A DNA stretch of 64,000 nt, from positions 1 through 64,000 of the forward strand of contig CATOSA010000040.1 of the NCBI GenBank assembly GCA_951812315.1, in the 5' to 3' direction. Origin of the DNA: an uncultured Burkholderiales bacterium. Its GTDB lineage: Bacteria; Pseudomonadota; Gammaproteobacteria; Burkholderiales; Eutrophovitaceae. The translations under genes and the position numbers were made by a program. Each line of letters opens with the position of its first letter. Position 1 is the first letter of the stretch. Of this stretch, positions 46,072 through 54,979 are shown piece by piece. The notes beneath the pieces are model-generated. The model had not been told where the DNA came from. It made no database searches and saw nothing but the letters and a program-made list of their open reading frames with translations.

Positions 46072-47376
46072 TTAGTCGCACTTTGCTCCTGGAAAACTCG
46101 CGGCAATCCAGTCCTTGGACTTCCAACCAGCCGGCGGATTCACGCATTCCGCACCATAATGAACGATATCGTCGAGAACGACCCGCCCTTTGGCTTTGTC
46201 AAATCTGGATACGCCGACCGCTGTCCTGCTGATCGCTTGATGGCCATTCCCGAGCACCATTTTCGTGATCCCGCTGGGCCCCTCCCATTCGAGATATTCA
46301 AAGGCATCGATCACTTGTTCTATCGTGGGGGATCCCCCGCTAGTGGTGCTGGCCTTGTCGAACGCCGACTTTACCGCGAGTAGCGCCTCAGCGTATTGGC
46401 CGGAGATGGGATCATCCGCCATGCCATAGCGAGCCGTGTAAGTCTCGGTAAACCAATTTGCGATCCTGGTATCTGGTGCGAACAAACCGTGTGGTCCGAG
46501 TTCGCTGATCAATGTGCCGTCGGGAAGACTACTACCAATTACCGAGAGGATGTGCAGGCCGGAGTTGAATGCGATTTGCGATCGCTTGAACAACCCGCGC
46601 GCTGCGGCTTGCTTTATACAAGCCACCTCGTCACCTCCCCAGAGGCTCGAATGGATGATATCCGGGTGTGCGAGCGTCATCGCAGATATTTCGGCGCCAT
46701 ACTTTCCGGCGAACAGTCTTGGCCATTGCTGGTCAACGACCTGGATACCCGGTAGCAAGACACGTAACGAGCCAATGAATGCGCTGGTCGTATCGTAGCC
46801 CCAGGCGTAGCCAGGGCCGATGCTGGCTACTGTCTTGATGTGTGGAAAGCGAGACGCCACATAGCGCGCAAGACCAATATTGTGCGGCTGCGGCAGGGCT
46901 ATCGTCTGAAACACGTATCGATAATTCTGTTCTTCGAGCAGCGAATTGGCACAGGTGGCGAACACGGTCAATATCTTCAGCTTTTCCGCCATCGGACCAA
47001 TCGCCGCGCAGTCGCCGCTGGAAATGTAGCCGACCACGATATCCACATCGCGCTGCCGGACGAGGTTGACAAATTCCGTCGTCTGCCTGGTTGGACCTCC
47101 GGCTTCGTCGACATATATGACCTCGACAGCACGCCCGCCGAGGCCGGCGGACTTGAACGGCGGCGGTAGCGTTCCATCGTTGATGGCTTCAACGATTAAC
47201 TGGGTGCCGTTGCGTATCGGAAGTCCCACCGACCCAGCGCCGCCGAGAAAAGCCACGATGCCAATTCGAATCGGGCCCGATGAGTCCTTGGCATTCGCAG
47301 AGCCAATGGCAGATGACAACAGAAGCATCCCGCAGAGCAGGAGCCCACTCGATATTCTGATTGATCCGTATGACAT
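46072..47376 (-). CDS. Periplasmic branched-chain amino-acid-type substrate-binding protein
   Basis: LivK/urea-type binding protein of 434 residues with signal peptide ISSGLLLCGMLLLSSAIGSANA. IRIGIVAFLGGAGSVGLPIRNG, DIVVGYISSGDCAAI and the GYAWGYDTTSAF block fit type I periplasmic-binding folds. GGAGGT lies upstream of its ATG. It starts 23 bases after the stop of the large cyclase gene, so the two form an operon. No permease or ATPase is near; in similar arrangements such a protein may sense a ligand rather than transport it, which is an inference. Confidence 0.87.
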   Translation of the reverse strand: MSYGSIRISSGLLLCGMLLLSSAIGSANAKDSSGPIRIGIVAFLGGAGSVGLPIRNGTQLIVEAINDGTLPPPFKSAGLGGRAVEVIYVDEAGGPTRQTTEFVNLVRQRDVDIVVGYISSGDCAAIGPMAEKLKILTVFATCANSLLEEQNYRYVFQTIALPQPHNIGLARYVASRFPHIKTVASIGPGYAWGYDTTSAFIGSLRVLLPGIQVVDQQWPRLFAGKYGAEISAMTLAHPDIIHSSLWGGDEVACIKQAAARGLFKRSQIAFNSGLHILSVIGSSLPDGTLISELGPHGLFAPDTRIANWFTETYTARYGMADDPISGQYAEALLAVKSAFDKASTTSGGSPTIEQVIDAFEYLEWEGPSGITKMVLGNGHQAISRTAVGVSRFDKAKGRVVLDDIVHYGAECVNPPAGWKSKDWIAASFPGAKCD

Positions 47377-47399
47377 GCTTGGTTTACCTCCGAGGATTC

Positions 47400-50300
47400 T
47401 CAGTGTGCCGCATCTAACAGCGCCTTCGCCTCTTGCAGATCGGGCGTTTCGAAGCCCTCGGTAAACCAGTCGTAAACGGGTCTAAGGAGATCGTGGGCCT
47501 TTCGAGATTTTCCTTGCGTTTGCCACAGGCGCGCGAGCGTGGTGGCCGCTCGAAGTTCGATCATCTTCCCCCCTTGACTTTGTGCGCAGTCAAGACAACG
47601 GTGCAGTTCCGCTTCGGCTTCCTCGGTGTCCGGATCAGGATATTCGAGCAGTGCGCGCGCCATCATCAATCGAGTTGGAGACAAGAATCCAAATTCGCCG
47701 TACTGCTTGATGAGGTCCAAGTGCTGCCGCATCGTCTCGTAACCTTCTTTGGGGCGGCCGGCCAGGAGCATGGCCTCGGCCCAGTATATGCCTAGCATGG
47801 GGCGTGAATGGAGAGTACCCGAGCGTTCCAGCGCATCCATGGCGCGCTCGATCTCCATTGCGCCAGCACTCGCTCGGCCTTCATATGCCGCTGCAAGTCC
47901 CTGCGAGGCGCGCGCCCAGTCCGCATAGTATGGAAAGCCCTGCTCCTCGCAAATAGCGATGCATTCACTCGCAAATGCGGACGCCGTCGTTGTTTCCCCG
48001 CGTTCAATTGCCACACTGGATGCAAGACAAAGCGCCATGCCAACGCTGAATGGATGCTTGACCTCCCTGGCAATCGCAATTCCAAGCTCCGCCATCTTAC
48101 GGGATGAGTCGAAGTAGCCCAGAAAATTTTCGGCCATTGCCGCAAGTGAGGCGGCAAGCACAGCGTAATCCTGGCCTGCGAGAGATGTCAATTCGCCATG
48201 TTTTACTGGGTAGTTGTCGAGAACTTGTCGTATTAATGGCCGGCCCTGTAGAGGTGTGCCGATCCACAACTGAATAGTCGCGATTTCCGAGCGCGCAGCA
48301 TAGGCCATGAGTTCGTCGCCTACGCGATCGGCGCGATCGAGCAAGTTCTGAAAATACTTCACCGAAAGTGGGAAATCCGCCCGCATCCAGTGGAAGATTC
48401 CTACACCCAATAGAACCGGCAAGGCCACCTGGTCGTCGTCGATCGCCGGCAGCAGCGCTTCGCATCTGCTATAGCTGGCCCCCGCCTCGTATGAGGCGTA
48501 GCCACGAATTGCGACATAGTTGAATGCCGGACAGGTGTGCAGGGAGATTTCTAGCACAGCTCTGTCGCTCGGTGACTTCAGTCCATCGAGAAGTGACAGG
48601 CCGGCCTTCGCGTGCGCGATGCTTTCTGAATAATGCGTGGCCGCGAGCGCCTTTTGCCCCGCTTCGAGCCACTTTGGCACAGCCATCTCCGCCTTGGTGT
48701 AATGCGAGGCCAGCAACGCGGGCTCGGTGCCCTGCATCTTCGACAGGTTCTGCGCGATCGCGAAATGCAGTTCGCGGCGCCGCCGTCGCAACAGCGACTC
48801 GTAGGCCGCGTCTTGTACCAGCGCGTGTTTGAAGGTGTAGATGGCATCGGGCGGTGTGCCGACGGCGAAGATCAACTCGCTCATGACCAACTGCTCAAGA
48901 GCGTCGTTGAGGACGCTATCGGTCATCGGCGAAACAGTTGCCAACAGGGCGTGCGAGAATTCGCGACCTATGCACGCGCCGATCTGCGCCACCTCGCGCA
49001 CCGGCGCAAGACGATCCAAACGCGCCATGAGCGAGTCGTGCAGCGTCGAGGGGATAGCGAGGTCGGTCAATGGCCCGGTCAGCGCATACGTCCCGTTTGT
49101 CTTGGTAATCAAACCGCTCTCGATCACGGTCTTGGTCAGCTCCTCGACAAACAATGGCACCCCGTCGGTCTTCGCCACGATTTGACCCAGCACCTCCTCC
49201 GGCAGCGGCACCCCGCCGGTGACCCGCTCGACCATGGCCGCGGCCTGGCGGCGCCCAAGCCGCGTCAGGGTCAATGGCACGATGTGGTCGAACCCGGTCC
49301 AGGGCGGGCGGTACTCAGGCCGATAGGTCACCACCAGCAGGACACGATGTCGCGCGGTAGCGGCCACCATGAGATCGAGCACCCCTTGCGAGGTTGGGTC
49401 GATCCAGTGCACGTCTTCGAAGAGGATCAACACCGGCAGTTCCCCGGCCGCTGCCATCGCCAGATCGCTCAGTGCCGCCAGCGTCTGTTCTTTCTGTTTC
49501 TGGGCGCTCAGATTAAGCGCGGGATAGCGCGATCCGGTATCCAGCGAGAGCACCGGGGCCAGTAGCGGCATCACCACCGCGGCTTGCTTGCCAGAGGCGG
49601 CAACGACAGACTCAAGCTTGTCGCACTTCGCTTCTGGCGTGTCGTCCCGATCCAACGCCGCCATGCGTTCAAGCTGCTCAGTGAACGGATGCAGCGGCGC
49701 GTTGGTGTGATAGGGCGAACACTGGTAGCGCGCAGCTTGTCGTGGCGTGTCGGCAAGCCGCGACTGCAACTCATGCAGAATGCGGCTCTTGCCAATCCCC
49801 GGTTCGCCACAGATCGCGACCACATGGCCCTCACCATCACAGGCCTGCACCCAGCGACGCAGCACCATGCCGACCTCTTCCTCGCGGCCAACGTGCGGTG
49901 TCAGGTGAAAGCCGTGCGCGGCCTCGAAGCGGTCCAGGGTGCGAGCTAGTCCCTTAATGCGCCAAATACGTACCGGCTCGACGATGCCCTTCAAAGTCTG
50001 CTTGCCGAGGTCCCCGTATTCGAATGCCCCACCCGTCAACCGATGAGTCGAATCGGCGATCACTATCTCGTCCGGGCCGGCCGCCGCCTGAACACGTGCT
50101 GCGAGGTTCGGCGTCTCACCGACCGCGAGTTTCGGCACCGAGGCGTCGCCCGCACCCGTCTCACCGACCACCACCGCACCGGTGGCAACGCCGACACGCA
50201 CTTGCAGCGGCTCAGGCGACTGCACCTGTTTAACCTCCTCGATCACTTCCAGCCCGGCGCGCACCGCCCGCTCGGCGTCATCCTCGTGGGCCGTCGGCCA

Positions 50301-50732
50301 ACCGAAATAAACCATTAGTCCGTCGCCCAGATATTGCGCGACATGACCGGCGTACTTTTCGATTACTTGACCGCAGGTCTTCTGATATTCGCGCATCAAC
50401 TCTCGCAGTGTTTCAGGATCGAGCTTCTGCGATAACTCGGTGGAGCCCACCATGTCGCAGAACATCACAGTGAGTTGACGGCGCTCTCCTTCAAGGGCGG
50501 ACTTCGACGTGGGAATATTCTCAGCATGGTGTTCCGGGGTGTGGGAGTCAGGAGACGTAAGCACGGTCTTTGCAGTGCCCGCTCCAAGCTTAGTGCCACA
50601 CTCGCCGCAGAACTTTTGTTCAGGAGAATTGGCCGCACCGCAAGAAGCGCACACTGCGGCCAGACGCGCACCGCACTCGCCGCAGAACTTCAGGGCAGAG
50701 GCATTTCTATGCTGACACCGGGAGCACTTCAT
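47400..50732 (-). CDS. Zinc-ribbon class III adenylate/guanylate cyclase with AAA and TPR domains
   Basis: Protein of 1110 residues. Two zinc ribbons (CSRCQHRN..CGECG and CASCGAAN..CGECG) occupy about 1-50. A class III cyclase domain follows at about 85-260, with metal residues in VMFCDMVGS and YLGDGLMVYFG. An AAA/STAND ATPase has Walker A GEPGIGKS and Walker B LILFEDVHWID, and a TPR-rich region fills roughly 640-1110. It probably produces cAMP or cGMP in response to protein or ligand cues. It is co-transcribed with the binding protein downstream. The start lacks a strong ribosome site. Confidence 0.9.
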   Translation of the reverse strand: MKCSRCQHRNASALKFCGECGARLAAVCASCGAANSPEQKFCGECGTKLGAGTAKTVLTSPDSHTPEHHAENIPTSKSALEGERRQLTVMFCDMVGSTELSQKLDPETLRELMREYQKTCGQVIEKYAGHVAQYLGDGLMVYFGWPTAHEDDAERAVRAGLEVIEEVKQVQSPEPLQVRVGVATGAVVVGETGAGDASVPKLAVGETPNLAARVQAAAGPDEIVIADSTHRLTGGAFEYGDLGKQTLKGIVEPVRIWRIKGLARTLDRFEAAHGFHLTPHVGREEEVGMVLRRWVQACDGEGHVVAICGEPGIGKSRILHELQSRLADTPRQAARYQCSPYHTNAPLHPFTEQLERMAALDRDDTPEAKCDKLESVVAASGKQAAVVMPLLAPVLSLDTGSRYPALNLSAQKQKEQTLAALSDLAMAAAGELPVLILFEDVHWIDPTSQGVLDLMVAATARHRVLLVVTYRPEYRPPWTGFDHIVPLTLTRLGRRQAAAMVERVTGGVPLPEEVLGQIVAKTDGVPLFVEELTKTVIESGLITKTNGTYALTGPLTDLAIPSTLHDSLMARLDRLAPVREVAQIGACIGREFSHALLATVSPMTDSVLNDALEQLVMSELIFAVGTPPDAIYTFKHALVQDAAYESLLRRRRRELHFAIAQNLSKMQGTEPALLASHYTKAEMAVPKWLEAGQKALAATHYSESIAHAKAGLSLLDGLKSPSDRAVLEISLHTCPAFNYVAIRGYASYEAGASYSRCEALLPAIDDDQVALPVLLGVGIFHWMRADFPLSVKYFQNLLDRADRVGDELMAYAARSEIATIQLWIGTPLQGRPLIRQVLDNYPVKHGELTSLAGQDYAVLAASLAAMAENFLGYFDSSRKMAELGIAIAREVKHPFSVGMALCLASSVAIERGETTTASAFASECIAICEEQGFPYYADWARASQGLAAAYEGRASAGAMEIERAMDALERSGTLHSRPMLGIYWAEAMLLAGRPKEGYETMRQHLDLIKQYGEFGFLSPTRLMMARALLEYPDPDTEEAEAELHRCLDCAQSQGGKMIELRAATTLARLWQTQGKSRKAHDLLRPVYDWFTEGFETPDLQEAKALLDAAH

Positions 50733-51051
50733 GACGGTGCGATATGGATGCGCAGGAGATGAATCAGCATATACGGATTGTAACGACTATGCATTTCCCC
50801 CGAAAATGGACTTCGATCCGGATTCGCCGGATCTTAAAAAGCCAAGATTGCCAAGGGCAAGGCCGCGTCGCAATGGCCGCAATGAAGAAGACACTCGACC
50901 GTCCGCCCCTGCGCAATTGGCGCAGTCAGCGACACTCAATCTAGAATATGTTGAACGACCGCTTTTCCAGTTCAGTTTCGATCACATCTGACACTGTAGG
51001 TCAGGCAAAATCTGAGCGATCATAGCTAATCCGACCTCAGGCTGAGCAATT
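50733..51051. other. Intergenic region between monooxygenase and cyclase genes
   Basis: 319 bases without a gene. GATCCGG, ATTCG, CCGGATC at 50815-50833 is a 7-bp hairpin without a T-tract on the strand of the neighbouring genes, so a terminator is doubtful. Confidence 0.45.
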
Positions 51052-52683
51052 TCAGGAGAGATCGAAGCCTTCGTAGCCGCCGCGAACGACTTCTTCGCAT
51101 TTCTCAATGTACATCGGAAATCCACCGATGTATGGCATGAACACGCGCGGCTTGCCGGGAATGTTGGCACCGACGTACCAGGAACTGCAGGTCGAGCGCA
51201 GGTTGCCACCGGCCACTTCGGTGACATGCTCCACCCACGCGTTCTCTGCGTCGAGTGTCGCTTCAATGCGGCGCCGACCTTGATTACGCATGTACTCGAT
51301 GCAATCGGAAATCCACTCGACGTGTTGCTCAATCGATGGAAGCATGTTGGTGAGTACTGACGGGCTGCCAGGGCTGGTGATCGTGAACAGATTCGGGAAA
51401 CCGGCCATCGTCAGGCCGAGATAGGTGCGCGGGCCTTCCTGCCATTTTTCCGAAAGTGCGTTGCCTTCGCCATTGCGAAAGTCAATACTGTTCAACGCGC
51501 TGGTCATCGCGTCGAAGCCCGTCGCGAGCACAATCGCGTCTACTTCGTATTTTTCACCTTTAACACGAATACCTTTGGGTGTGATCGTTTCAATCGGTTC
51601 GTTGCTGACATCGACCAATGTTACGTTGGGGCGGTTGTAGGTTGCGTAATAACCCGTGTCCACGCACAGTCGCTTGCAGCCGATAACGTTATGGGGGCTC
51701 AGTAGCTCCGCAATGGCCGGATCGTGAACGATCTCGCGTATCTTGCTGCGCACGAATTCGGCGGCAGTTTCGTTGGAATCGGCGTTGAACAACAGGTCGT
51801 TAAATGCGCCCATGAATGAAACACCGCCGTGTGCCCAGCGCGCTTCATATTCTTCCTGCCGGCGTCGCTCGTCTACACCTGCGGCCGACTCATCGTTGAA
51901 GTTGAAATTAATACCGGCAAACGTCTGTTTCGCCGTCTGGCGGAAATTCGGGTAATCGCGCTTTATCGCCTCACGTTGATGCGGATCCAGCGGTGCATTG
52001 CGGGCGGGAATTGTGTAGTTCGGCGTACGCTGGTACACGAACAAATGGCTTGCCTGCTCCGCAATAACGGGGATAGCCTGAATTGCAGAAGAACCCGTGC
52101 CGATGACACCAACACGCTGACCGGTGAAATCCACGCCTTCAGGCGGCCAGTGCCCGGTGTGATACACGGCACCGGTAAACGAATCGAGACCTTCAAATGT
52201 CGGCTTGTTGGCTGACGACAGACAACCCATCGCCGTTACACAGAATGCCGCGGTCACGCGTTCACCCGCTTGCGTAGTCAGCGTCCAGCGTGCGGTACTT
52301 TCGTCAAACGCAGCCTCGGTTACGCGCGCGTCAAAACGGATATCGCGCAACAAATCGTAGCGATCAGCGACATGATTTGCATAGCGCAGAATTTCCGGTT
52401 GCGTCGCATATTTTTCACTCCAGTCCCACTCCTGCTGGAGTTCGTCTGAAAACTGATACGAGTACTGCATGCTCTCGACATCGCAGCGCGCACCGGGATA
52501 TCGGTTCCAGTACCAGGTACCGCCAACCCCGCTGCCCGCTTCAAGAACCACTACCGAAAAACCGGCCTGCCGCAAGCGATGCAGCATGTACATTCCCGCA
52601 AATCCGGCGCCAATTACGGCAACGTCAAATACGGCAGTTTCTGTGCTCTTTCGAGCGACTTCGTGTGCAAGAGTGTCAGGCAT
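51052..52683 (-). CDS. Flavin-containing (Baeyer-Villiger-type) monooxygenase
   Basis: Class B flavoprotein monooxygenase of about 543 residues. VAVIGAGFAGMYML (FAD), GVIGTGSSAIQAIPVIAE (NADPH) and the Baeyer-Villiger motif FTGAVYHTGHWP at about 169-180 are present, as are VGGTWYWNRYPGARCD and LATGFDA. It probably converts cyclic or linear ketones to esters or lactones. I place the start at ATG 52683; a TTG at 52710 is open too. Its 3' end is partly duplicated at 45782-45877. Confidence 0.9.
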   Translation of the reverse strand: MPDTLAHEVARKSTETAVFDVAVIGAGFAGMYMLHRLRQAGFSVVVLEAGSGVGGTWYWNRYPGARCDVESMQYSYQFSDELQQEWDWSEKYATQPEILRYANHVADRYDLLRDIRFDARVTEAAFDESTARWTLTTQAGERVTAAFCVTAMGCLSSANKPTFEGLDSFTGAVYHTGHWPPEGVDFTGQRVGVIGTGSSAIQAIPVIAEQASHLFVYQRTPNYTIPARNAPLDPHQREAIKRDYPNFRQTAKQTFAGINFNFNDESAAGVDERRRQEEYEARWAHGGVSFMGAFNDLLFNADSNETAAEFVRSKIREIVHDPAIAELLSPHNVIGCKRLCVDTGYYATYNRPNVTLVDVSNEPIETITPKGIRVKGEKYEVDAIVLATGFDAMTSALNSIDFRNGEGNALSEKWQEGPRTYLGLTMAGFPNLFTITSPGSPSVLTNMLPSIEQHVEWISDCIEYMRNQGRRRIEATLDAENAWVEHVTEVAGGNLRSTCSSWYVGANIPGKPRVFMPYIGGFPMYIEKCEEVVRGGYEGFDLS

Positions 52684-52744
52684 GTCTAAGCGTTCCAGCG
52701 GGTTTTTCAAGTCGGGACATCAAAGAAAGCGCGGGGTTATTCGT

Positions 52745-53258
52745 TTATTCGGCATCCTTTTGCAGGACTTGCACGGGATTGCCGGTTTCCCGCTCTTCGA
52801 GCGCGATCATTTCCTTTTGACATGAATTCCGCGGCGCAATAGCTGGTCACACTGCAGGACAATACGATCTGCACAGCCTCGCCATCCCATGAGTCCAGTT
52901 CCTGCCTGCGACTGATGCGTTCCGCTTCGCCGTAGGTGGCGACCAACGACCGGCGCAGCCGCTTCTTTTCGTCATTACCGAAAGTCTGGATGATTCCGGC
53001 ACTGAACCGGTCCTTGTAAAACCGGTAGGCAATTTTTCGGTAACTGTTTCGGTCTGTTACATTTTTCTCGGAATCGCGGACATAAACCAGAACGTCATTG
53101 TCGGTACGAACAAGATTCAGACCGTCTGCATGATCAGCAAACGCAGCGCCCCATTCGATACCGCGAAAGTCTGCCGGTTCATTCTTGAAAGCGTCGGCAC
53201 CAACCGACTGGGCAATTATTGCCCCAAAAGCAATTGACAGTACGCAAAGATACTTCAT
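52745..53258 (-). CDS. Secreted hypothetical protein with probable C-terminal frameshift
   Basis: About 170 residues with signal peptide MKYLCVLSIAFGAIIAQSVGADA and a mature domain (PADFRGIEWGAAFADHADGL, YRFYKDRFSAGIIQTFG) resembling small periplasmic proteins with no known role. As read, the tail after FMSKGND is unusual and ends at 52737. Removing one base from the TTTT at 52815-52818 gives FMSKEMIALEERETGNPVQV ending in DAE with a stop at 52745-52747, more like a normal helix. GGAGGAG precedes the ATG. Confidence 0.75.
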
Positions 53259-53317
53259 CCGATTCTGGCTCCTCCCGGTTCCTATTCTACCGCGTTCAAA
53301 AACTACCCCGCTCGCGC

Positions 53318-54294
53318 TCAGGAAACTGGCGCCGCATAAACACGCCGCCAGGTCGCGCCAAGGCTTCTCACTTCAGCACCGCCCAGCAAGCCCAGTTGCC
53401 TGAGCCTGACATGCAATAAAGGGAGATTGTAATGCGGCACTGCAGGATACAGGTGATGCTCGATATGGTAATTCACGTGATGGGGAAACAATACAAACCG
53501 CAACACCGGCCCGGCAATCGTCGTACGGGCTGCCTGCAGAGCAGATTCATACCCGGCTGGCGCACCATGCTCGCAAATGGCTCGAACACGTAATATCGCT
53601 ATATCGCTTGCAGCACGGTAACGGCCGGAACAATCCAGAGGAGCAGGTACATCGCAATACCTTCCCAGCCGAACAATATCGCGATACAAACAGGCAGCGC
53701 CACCTGAACACAAGCCACCAGCCAGCGATCGTTGCGGGCAGCCTGGCGTAGTGCCGGCAAAGTGTCATCCAGTGGTCGCTGTGCAACGCCGGTGTTCGCG
53801 TTCGCGGCGGGCGAGCCAAGAAAGTAGCGATAGGTTTTCCATGCAGTGAGACCGAGCACATCAGCAACGAGTTTGCGCAACAAGTAGGCTTTGCCCCGCG
53901 GGTATCCACCGTGCAGGGCGATATCCGGATCCTGATCGCCGTACAGATGGTTGCGGTGCAGGCGATGCACGACGCGATACGAGCACATCGACAGACCCAC
54001 CGCCGCGGCCAGCAATCGTCCAACGGTATCGTTCACACGTCTGTTCCTGAACAAACGGTAGTGCGCGGCTTCGTGCGCCAACACAAACAAGGCTTGCTGC
54101 TGTGTGGCGATAATGAGTATTGCAGGAACAAATACCCACAGCGACGACCATTGCCAATCGCTACCGCCCGCCTTGACGAATAGTGTTGTCGCGGCCGCAA
54201 CCGCGACAATAACCAGCACCGTCTGCGCAACTGCGAAGGCTGATCGCCTATTGCTTAGCGCCGTCAACTCGTGCAGTTCTTCCGCGGGCAGCAA
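53318..54294 (-). pseudogene. Fatty acid desaturase, frameshifted by an 8-bp duplication
   Basis: Membrane di-iron desaturase with the three histidine boxes HEAAH, HRLHRNHLYGDQD and HHVNYHIEHHLYP and paired hydrophobic segments. Near 53600 the minus strand reads GCGATATAGCGATATT, a near-tandem repeat; removing eight bases restores VLQAILRVRAICEHGAP in frame. As it stands translation stops after VTVLQAI, before the third histidine box, so the product would be inactive. A TTG at 54294 is the only start found. Confidence 0.82.
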
Positions 54295-54562
54295 ACGCTC
54301 AGTCCACGGAGATCGTCACGAAACTGCGCACCGCCTTGAGCAGTACCGTCGCGCTCAGCGGCGGAAAGATTGGAGCCGGAAGAAGACATTCGGGTGTTTC
54401 CGCCGCCGGGACCCGAGAATGGATCGGGCGCACCGAAAACAATTGATCAAAACGCTATTCTGCCCTAGCCACTCCCCGATTCAAAACAGGTGGAGGTGAC
54501 AGCATGGCAATTCTTGAACAAATCCTGGCGGGCTCAGGAGTTAGGCACATTAGTCATCGGAT

Positions 54563-54961
54563 TTAGTCATCGGATTCGATCATCAAGTCTGGCCGGCGGG
54601 TGTCTGAGCCGATAACCGCCAGCACTTCTTTCCATATCGCCGCTTGATGTTTCGCGGCGAAGTCAGGCGGCACGTTATAGCCGTCATAGCCCACGCCAAG
54701 CTCTTCCTCCATATCGGGCGCTTCGCCCAACATCGCTGCCGCCTTGTATTCCGACACCGCATCTTCAATCAGCAAATGAAGGGCTTCGCGATGTTCATCC
54801 GCAATTGACTGGGCATTACGGACATTCTGAAACACGGTTGCCGTCAAGTACCAATCCTCAATAACATCTTCGGGCGATGGAAACTCGTTCGCCGCTTCCG
54901 CGAACGGCTCGTCAAAGAGAAAACCCAGCACGTCGTCTACGAAATCCAGCTTCTGTTGCAT
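54563..54961 (-). CDS. Hypothetical protein
   Basis: Acidic soluble protein of 132-134 residues (MQQKLDFVDDVLGFLFDEPF) with helical character and no recognised domain. Two close ATGs (54967 and 54961) could start it; neither has a strong ribosome site. It lies 12-18 bases from the stop of the MORN/peptidase gene on the same strand and is probably co-transcribed with it. Confidence 0.6.
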   Translation of the reverse strand: MQQKLDFVDDVLGFLFDEPFAEAANEFPSPEDVIEDWYLTATVFQNVRNAQSIADEHREALHLLIEDAVSEYKAAAMLGEAPDMEEELGVGYDGYNVPPDFAAKHQAAIWKEVLAVIGSDTRRPDLMIESDD

Positions 54962-54979
54962 GTCCATAGCAGCTCGCAG

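Noticed and set aside
48633..49565. Plus-strand frame of 310 codons antisense to the cyclase
   Set aside because: His/Arg/Gln-rich shadow typical of GC-rich antisense frames.
50815..50833. Hairpin GATCCGG/CCGGATC as a terminator
   Set aside because: No T-tract on the strand of the neighbouring genes and only seven pairs.
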